From contig DAIDGQ010000039.1 in the NCBI GenBank assembly GCA_027452215.1, forward strand, positions 82,623 through 146,622: DNA of 64,000 nt, written 5' to 3'. Shown here piece by piece: positions 59,557-64,000 of the stretch (position 1 is its first letter; each line of letters starts with the position of its first letter). The notes under the pieces are model-generated. The model searched no databases and was not told where the DNA came from. It was given only the letters and a program-made list of their open reading frames with translations. Position numbers and translations under genes: made by a program. The stretch comes from Granulicella sp. (lineage in GTDB: Bacteria > Acidobacteriota > Terriglobia > Terriglobales > Acidobacteriaceae).

Positions 59557-61713
59557 CTACAGCGTCCGTGCCGGCCTCTGTCGCACAGGTATCTCCTCCG
59601 CGCAATCGCTATAAACCCTCACCGATCGCCCGCCCACAATCACCTTCTTCCCAACGTCCCCAGCGCAAAACGGCTTCTCGATATTCTCCGTATCCAGCAC
59701 CTGTCTCCACGGGCTCTCATTCGGAGGATCAGGCATCACATACTCCACGCCCTCTTCCGCCGCATTCACCAGGATCAAAAAGCTGTCATCCACCACCGGA
59801 TGCCCATCTTCATCCATCACGTTCAGCGTCCTCCCATTCAGAAGCAGACCGATCGATTTATTCCACGAATCAGTCCATCCCTCATCCGACACCTCGTTCC
59901 CATCGCTCCCATACCACGCGATATCCCGCACCACAGACCCGCGAATCGTGCGGTCCTGAAAGAATCTCCGGCGATGAAGATTCGGATGCTCCTTCCGAAA
60001 CTGAATCAGCTTCGACGTAAACTCCAGCAGCCTCTTCCGCGGCTCATCCAGCTTCCAGTCATACCAGGTCAGCTCATTATCCTGGCAGTAGCAGTTATTG
60101 TTTCCCCTCTGCGACCGAGCAAATTCATCTCCTCCCGCGAGCATCGGAACCCCCTGCGAGATCATCAGCGTCGTCAGAAAATTCCGTGTCTGCCGCTCCC
60201 GAAGCTTGTTGATCTCGGCATCGTCGGTCGGGCCTTCAGCCCCCATGTTCCAGCTGTCGTTGCTGTCGGACCCGTCGGTATTGTTATCGCCGTTGGCCTC
60301 ATTGTGTTTCTCGTTGTAGCTCACCAGGTCGCACAGCGTGAACCCATCATGCGCCGTAATAAAGTTAATCGACGCCGACGGCTTGCGCCCATCGTTCTTA
60401 TACAAATCGCTCGACCCCGTCAGCCTGTATGCAAAGTCCGACAGCTGTCCGCTATCGCCCTTCCAGAATCTCCGCACCGTGTCCCGGTACTTCCCATTCC
60501 ACTCCGCCCACAGCACCGGAAAGTTCCCCACCTGGTACCCTCCCTCGCCAATGTCCCACGGCTCGGCGATCAACTTCACATCCGCCAGCGTAGGATCCTG
60601 GTGAATCGTATCGAAGAACGCTCCAAGCTTATTCACATCGTGCAGTTCGCGAGCCAGCGTCGACGCCAGGTCGAACCGGAACCCATCCACATGCATCTCC
60701 GTCACCCAGTACCGCAGGCTGTCCATGATCAGCTTCAGCGTCTCCGGGTTATACACATTCAGCGTATTCCCCGTGCCCGTATAGTCCACGTAGTACCGAG
60801 GATTATCCGCCACCGTGCGATAGTACGTCGTATTATCCACGCCCTTCAGCGACAGCATCGGCCCCTTCTCATTGCCCTCGCACGTGTGGTTGTACACCAC
60901 ATCCAGAATCACTTCGATCCCTTCCGCGTGCAGCCGTTTCACCATCTGCTTGAACTCCACCACCTGCTGCCCGTCATCGCCGCTCGAGCAGTACCGAGCC
61001 ATCGGAGCAAAATATCCCAGCGTGTTATACCCCCAATAATCCGTCAGCCCCCGGTCAAGCAAATGTCCCTCGTCGATAAAGTGATGCACCGGCAGCAGCT
61101 CCACCGCCGTAATTCCCAGCTTCTTCAAATACGAAATACTCGCATCATGCGCCAGCCCCGCATACGTCCCCCGAAGGTTCTCCGGAACCTCCGGGTTCCT
61201 CATCGAAAACCCTCGAACATGCATCTCGTAAATAATCGAATCCGACATCGGAGTCTCCGGAGGACAATCCCCCTCCCACTCAAAGTGCCCATCCACCACC
61301 ACACTCTTCGGCACAAAATCCGCGTCGTTCGTGTCGCACTTCTTCAGGTCGTCGCCGGACTCAATGTCGTACGGCATAATCGGCCCCATATGCTCCACCT
61401 TCCCCGCAATCGCCTTCGCATAGGGGTCCACCAGCAGCTTCTTCACATTGAACCGAAGCCCCTTCTCCGGCTCCCACGGCCCATCCACGCGATACCCATA
61501 CCTCTGTCCCGGCTTGATCCCGCGCAGCAATCCATGCCACACAAACGCCGTCGTCTCCTTCAACTCCACGCAGTCCAGCTGTTTTCCCTCATCATCGAAC
61601 AGGCAAACATGCACCGCCGTAGCGTTCTCTGAGAACAGAGCAAAATTCGTTCCCAACTCCAGCGGTGTAGCGCCCAGCGGGTAAGGCTTTCCAGGTAGCA
61701 GCGTCCGTTGCAT
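59557..61713 (-). CDS. glgX: glycogen debranching enzyme GlgX
   Basis: Isoamylase-type GH13 enzyme of 718 residues that removes short outer chains of phosphorylase-limit glycogen. The N-terminal CBM48 domain (GTNFALFSENATAVHVCLF) is followed by the barrel. Region II VDGFRFDLAS has the nucleophile Asp, region III KLIAEPWDIGE the acid Glu, and region IV FITAHDGFTLCDL the stabilising Asp. Length and motifs are normal. It is an isolated gene; a strong terminator follows. It indicates glycogen storage and use. Confidence 0.95.
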   Translation of the reverse strand: MQRTLLPGKPYPLGATPLELGTNFALFSENATAVHVCLFDDEGKQLDCVELKETTAFVWHGLLRGIKPGQRYGYRVDGPWEPEKGLRFNVKKLLVDPYAKAIAGKVEHMGPIMPYDIESGDDLKKCDTNDADFVPKSVVVDGHFEWEGDCPPETPMSDSIIYEMHVRGFSMRNPEVPENLRGTYAGLAHDASISYLKKLGITAVELLPVHHFIDEGHLLDRGLTDYWGYNTLGYFAPMARYCSSGDDGQQVVEFKQMVKRLHAEGIEVILDVVYNHTCEGNEKGPMLSLKGVDNTTYYRTVADNPRYYVDYTGTGNTLNVYNPETLKLIMDSLRYWVTEMHVDGFRFDLASTLARELHDVNKLGAFFDTIHQDPTLADVKLIAEPWDIGEGGYQVGNFPVLWAEWNGKYRDTVRRFWKGDSGQLSDFAYRLTGSSDLYKNDGRKPSASINFITAHDGFTLCDLVSYNEKHNEANGDNNTDGSDSNDSWNMGAEGPTDDAEINKLRERQTRNFLTTLMISQGVPMLAGGDEFARSQRGNNNCYCQDNELTWYDWKLDEPRKRLLEFTSKLIQFRKEHPNLHRRRFFQDRTIRGSVVRDIAWYGSDGNEVSDEGWTDSWNKSIGLLLNGRTLNVMDEDGHPVVDDSFLILVNAAEEGVEYVMPDPPNESPWRQVLDTENIEKPFCAGDVGKKVIVGGRSVRVYSDCAEEIPVRQRPARTL

Positions 61714-61830
61714 AGCTCTCTCTTCATTCAGAATTTGCGGTCACCCTCTCTCAGGCACACGAAGACAACTCCACCCGTGTCCGCAAGAGGTCGCATCCCT
61801 ATAGATGCGCCTTCACCCCGCAAACGCTGC

Positions 61831-64000
61831 TCACCCTCCCAGCACCACCAGCGTCACCGTCGTCGACTGGCTCACCACCGCCCCCACAAGATTCGTTGAC
61901 GTCCCCGTCACCGTCAACGTATACGTCTTCCCTCCCGCCGCCGCCGTCGAGATGCTCCGCGCTCCGCACCCCACCACACTCATCAGCAACATCCCCGCAC
62001 TGCCCATCGCAATCGCCCGCCACACGCCGCGTCTGCGTCTCCCCATCAGCAACAATGGCAGCGCAAAGCACGCCCACACCGCGCCGCGATATCTCCCCCT
62101 CCTTTGCTCGCTAACCGCGGGCAGCAACGTCTGCACGTTCATCGTCACATTCACCACAGACGCACCCGGAACCACCTGCGGTGGAGAGAACGCCGCCGTA
62201 GCTCCCAACGGCAATCCACTCGCGCTAAAATCCACCACCCCGGTAAACGCTCCCGACTCCGCCCCCACCGTCATCGCATAGTTCGCAATGCTTCCCCCCG
62301 CCACCGTCTGTGTCGTGCTGCCCGACGCCGCCATCGTAAAGCTCGGCACCACCGCCACACTCGCCGTCTGCACCGCCGACGAGCTCGCCACAAAATTCGC
62401 ATCGCCTCCATAGCTCGCCACAATCGAGTGCGTCCCTGCCGCCGGCGAAAGGTACGTTCCCGTCGCTACACCCCCTACCACCATCCCCGTCGCCACCATC
62501 GTAGTGCCGTCAAAAAACTGCACCACGCCCGTCGGCGTTCCCTGCGTGGTCGAGCTCACATCCGCTGTCATCACCAGCGGTAATCCCGCATACGAACTCT
62601 GCGTCAGCGGCTGCTCCACCGTCACGCTCGTCGCCTGCACAATCTGCAGCGTTCCCGAAGCCGCACTCATCACCACGCTGTACTTCGCACTCGCCGACCC
62701 CGTAAGCGTGGCGACAATCGGATAGCTCCCCGTCCCGGAAAGCGCACCCGCCGTCGTTGTAAACATCGCCGTCACGTTGCCCACATCCTGCGCCAGCACG
62801 CCGCTCAACGATCCCGTCAGCACAGGAATCCCCGTGCCATACCCCACGCTCTGCGCATTCGCCGTAGCCGTAGCCGTCATCACCGCCGCCGTGACATCTA
62901 CGCCGACCATTGCACTAGTCGCCGAAGGATTCACCCCATCCCCAAGAAATACCGCCATCAGCAAATGCGTTCCCGACGACATCGCCACAGCAGCAAACGT
63001 ACCCACGCCCCCCACCAGCGTCGTCTGCGCCACCACCGCGCTCCCATCCAGCAACTGCACCACGCCCTGCGGAGTTCCCACCGGCCCTGTCACCGTCACC
63101 GCAGCACTCACCTGCCCATTGCTCACCGTCGGATTCGCGCTCAGCACCGCCGTCGACGACCGCCCCGCCGCCAACCCCGCCGGAGCATAAACACTCCCAT
63201 TCCCCACACTCTCCCGCACCAGGTGATTCAGCGCGTCCGCATACACCGGCGACCCAAACGTCGACACCGCCACCCCCCGTGGTTCATTCAACCCCGCCCC
63301 ACTCGCCGATCTCGCGTCACTCAACGCGCCCTGCACCCCGCTCCCCACAATCGTCGTAATCTTCCCGCCAGCATCCACCATCCGTATCCGCTGATTATTC
63401 GAGTCCGCAAAGATCACCGCCCCACCCGCCGTCACCATCAACCCGCGCGGCAATGAAAGCTCCGCCGCCGCGGCCGCTCCACCATCCCCCGCAAATCCCC
63501 GCACCCCACTCCCCGCAAACGTGGAAATACTCCCATTCGTCGCTACCACGCGAATCCGGTCGTTGTGCGAATCCGCCACAAAGATCCGCCCATCGCCTCC
63601 CACAGCCAACCCCAGCGGCGTATCGATCTGGGCCGCCACTGCCGCGCCACCGTCGCCCCCAAAACCCTGCACCCCATTCCCCACAATTGTCGAGATCACG
63701 CCCCCGCTGACCCGTCGCACCCGCTCATTCCCGGCATCACAAACCAGCAGCGCCCCACTCGAATCCATCGCCAGAGCATTCGGCCAGCGAAACGCCGCGC
63801 CCGCCGCGGCTCCGCCATCGCCCGCAAATCCCACAACACCACTCCCTGCAAATGTAGAAATCACCCCACCCCGCACCGCGCGAATTCGCCCATTCCCCGT
63901 ATCCGCGATATACAGCGTCCCATCCGCCCCCACCGCAACGCCCTGCGGAGAATCCAGCTCTGCCCCGGTCGCCGCGCCACCATCCCCACCAAACCCCTGC
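61831..64000 (-). CDS. NHL-repeat/Ig-like surface protein, 5' end outside the window
   Basis: Partial gene: the frame stays open to the right edge, where it still shows repeat sequence (G-F-G-G-D-G-G-A-A pattern). The N-terminal part in view has at least four NHL units, each with G-F-x-G-D-G-G-A-A, a strand with P-x-G-L/V-A-V and a D-x-x-N-x-R-I-R end, forming a propeller. Then come Ig-like (Big_3-type) repeats (VQLLDGSAVVAQTTL, VQFFDGTTMVATGMV), then a membrane-anchor segment (PLLLMGRRRRGVW, MLLMSVVGCGA) ahead of a final strand. It is probably a large adhesin or wall-associated protein. Confidence 0.85.
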   Translation of the reverse strand, partial: QGFGGDGGAATGAELDSPQGVAVGADGTLYIADTGNGRIRAVRGGVISTFAGSGVVGFAGDGGAAAGAAFRWPNALAMDSSGALLVCDAGNERVRRVSGGVISTIVGNGVQGFGGDGGAAVAAQIDTPLGLAVGGDGRIFVADSHNDRIRVVATNGSISTFAGSGVRGFAGDGGAAAAAELSLPRGLMVTAGGAVIFADSNNQRIRMVDAGGKITTIVGSGVQGALSDARSASGAGLNEPRGVAVSTFGSPVYADALNHLVRESVGNGSVYAPAGLAAGRSSTAVLSANPTVSNGQVSAAVTVTGPVGTPQGVVQLLDGSAVVAQTTLVGGVGTFAAVAMSSGTHLLMAVFLGDGVNPSATSAMVGVDVTAAVMTATATANAQSVGYGTGIPVLTGSLSGVLAQDVGNVTAMFTTTAGALSGTGSYPIVATLTGSASAKYSVVMSAASGTLQIVQATSVTVEQPLTQSSYAGLPLVMTADVSSTTQGTPTGVVQFFDGTTMVATGMVVGGVATGTYLSPAAGTHSIVASYGGDANFVASSSAVQTASVAVVPSFTMAASGSTTQTVAGGSIANYAMTVGAESGAFTGVVDFSASGLPLGATAAFSPPQVVPGASVVNVTMNVQTLLPAVSEQRRGRYRGAVWACFALPLLLMGRRRRGVWRAIAMGSAGMLLMSVVGCGARSISTAAAGGKTYTLTVTGTSTNLVGAVVSQSTTVTLVVLGG

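Noticed and set aside
59800..61632. Plus-strand open frame of 610 codons
   Set aside because: Entirely antisense to glgX; His/Arg/Pro-rich composition and no motif.

Overview
The window reads as a high-GC chromosome segment from a soil-type Acidobacteriota, most likely Acidobacteriaceae (Granulicella/Edaphobacter/Terriglobus-like). This is an inference from gene content and style: futalosine-pathway menaquinone synthesis (mqnE), an orphan nuoB, a DmsE-like decaheme cytochrome, many secreted proteins built from Ig-like, NHL, BNR or TPR repeats, glgX, and many TTG or GTG starts. There is no phage, transposase, CRISPR array or rRNA. Most genes lie on the minus strand. High GC gives long antisense open frames, which are not genes.

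Region 1 (about 1-6.6 kb) is an anaerobic or redox module. It holds a ten-heme cytochrome, a previously uncalled 42-residue membrane protein, a Crp/Fnr-family regulator, a tandem universal stress protein, a radical SAM/SPASM protein of NirJ/AhbD type, and an FAD-dependent (copro)protoporphyrinogen oxidase. The regulator has a CRP-like R-E-x3-R recognition helix. Matching TGTGA-N6-TCACA palindromes, two of them perfect, precede the cytochrome, the small protein, the stress protein and the heme genes, so this looks like a local regulon.

Region 2 (6.6-30.4 kb) is a cell-surface or exopolysaccharide locus. It contains a nucleotidyltransferase-like protein, TPR proteins including a 1415-residue TPR protein with a predicted C-terminal outer-membrane barrel, a lipoprotein phosphoesterase with Ig repeats, a GT4 glycosyltransferase, a four-gene translationally coupled operon headed by a polytopic membrane protein, a GH99/71-like hydrolase, a Wzx-like flippase fused to a ParB-like domain, a STAS protein, a thymidylate-kinase-like protein and a secreted lectin-like protein.

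Region 3 (30.7-39.7 kb) is housekeeping: tRNA-Leu(CAA), an Asd paralogue without its catalytic Cys, pssA-psd, rimI-tsaB-lon, then tRNA-Leu(UAG) followed by a 57-bp-period repeat of its own 3' end, a DUF3467 protein and a GT39-like membrane glycosyltransferase.

Region 4 (39.7-53.4 kb) has a prolyl oligopeptidase, a GNAT protein with mqnE, a BNR-repeat protein, an OmpA-like protein, nuoB, and a nitrogen-control cluster amtB-glnK-glnD transcribed in that order. Region 5 (53.4-64 kb) has a cupin, gmhA, small membrane and ankyrin proteins, a methyltransferase, an MFS exporter, an isochorismatase-like hydrolase, a MarR regulator, glgX, and an NHL/Ig-repeat protein that runs off the right edge. Start codons were chosen by Shine-Dalgarno match, overlap and signal-peptide fit, and are marked where uncertain.
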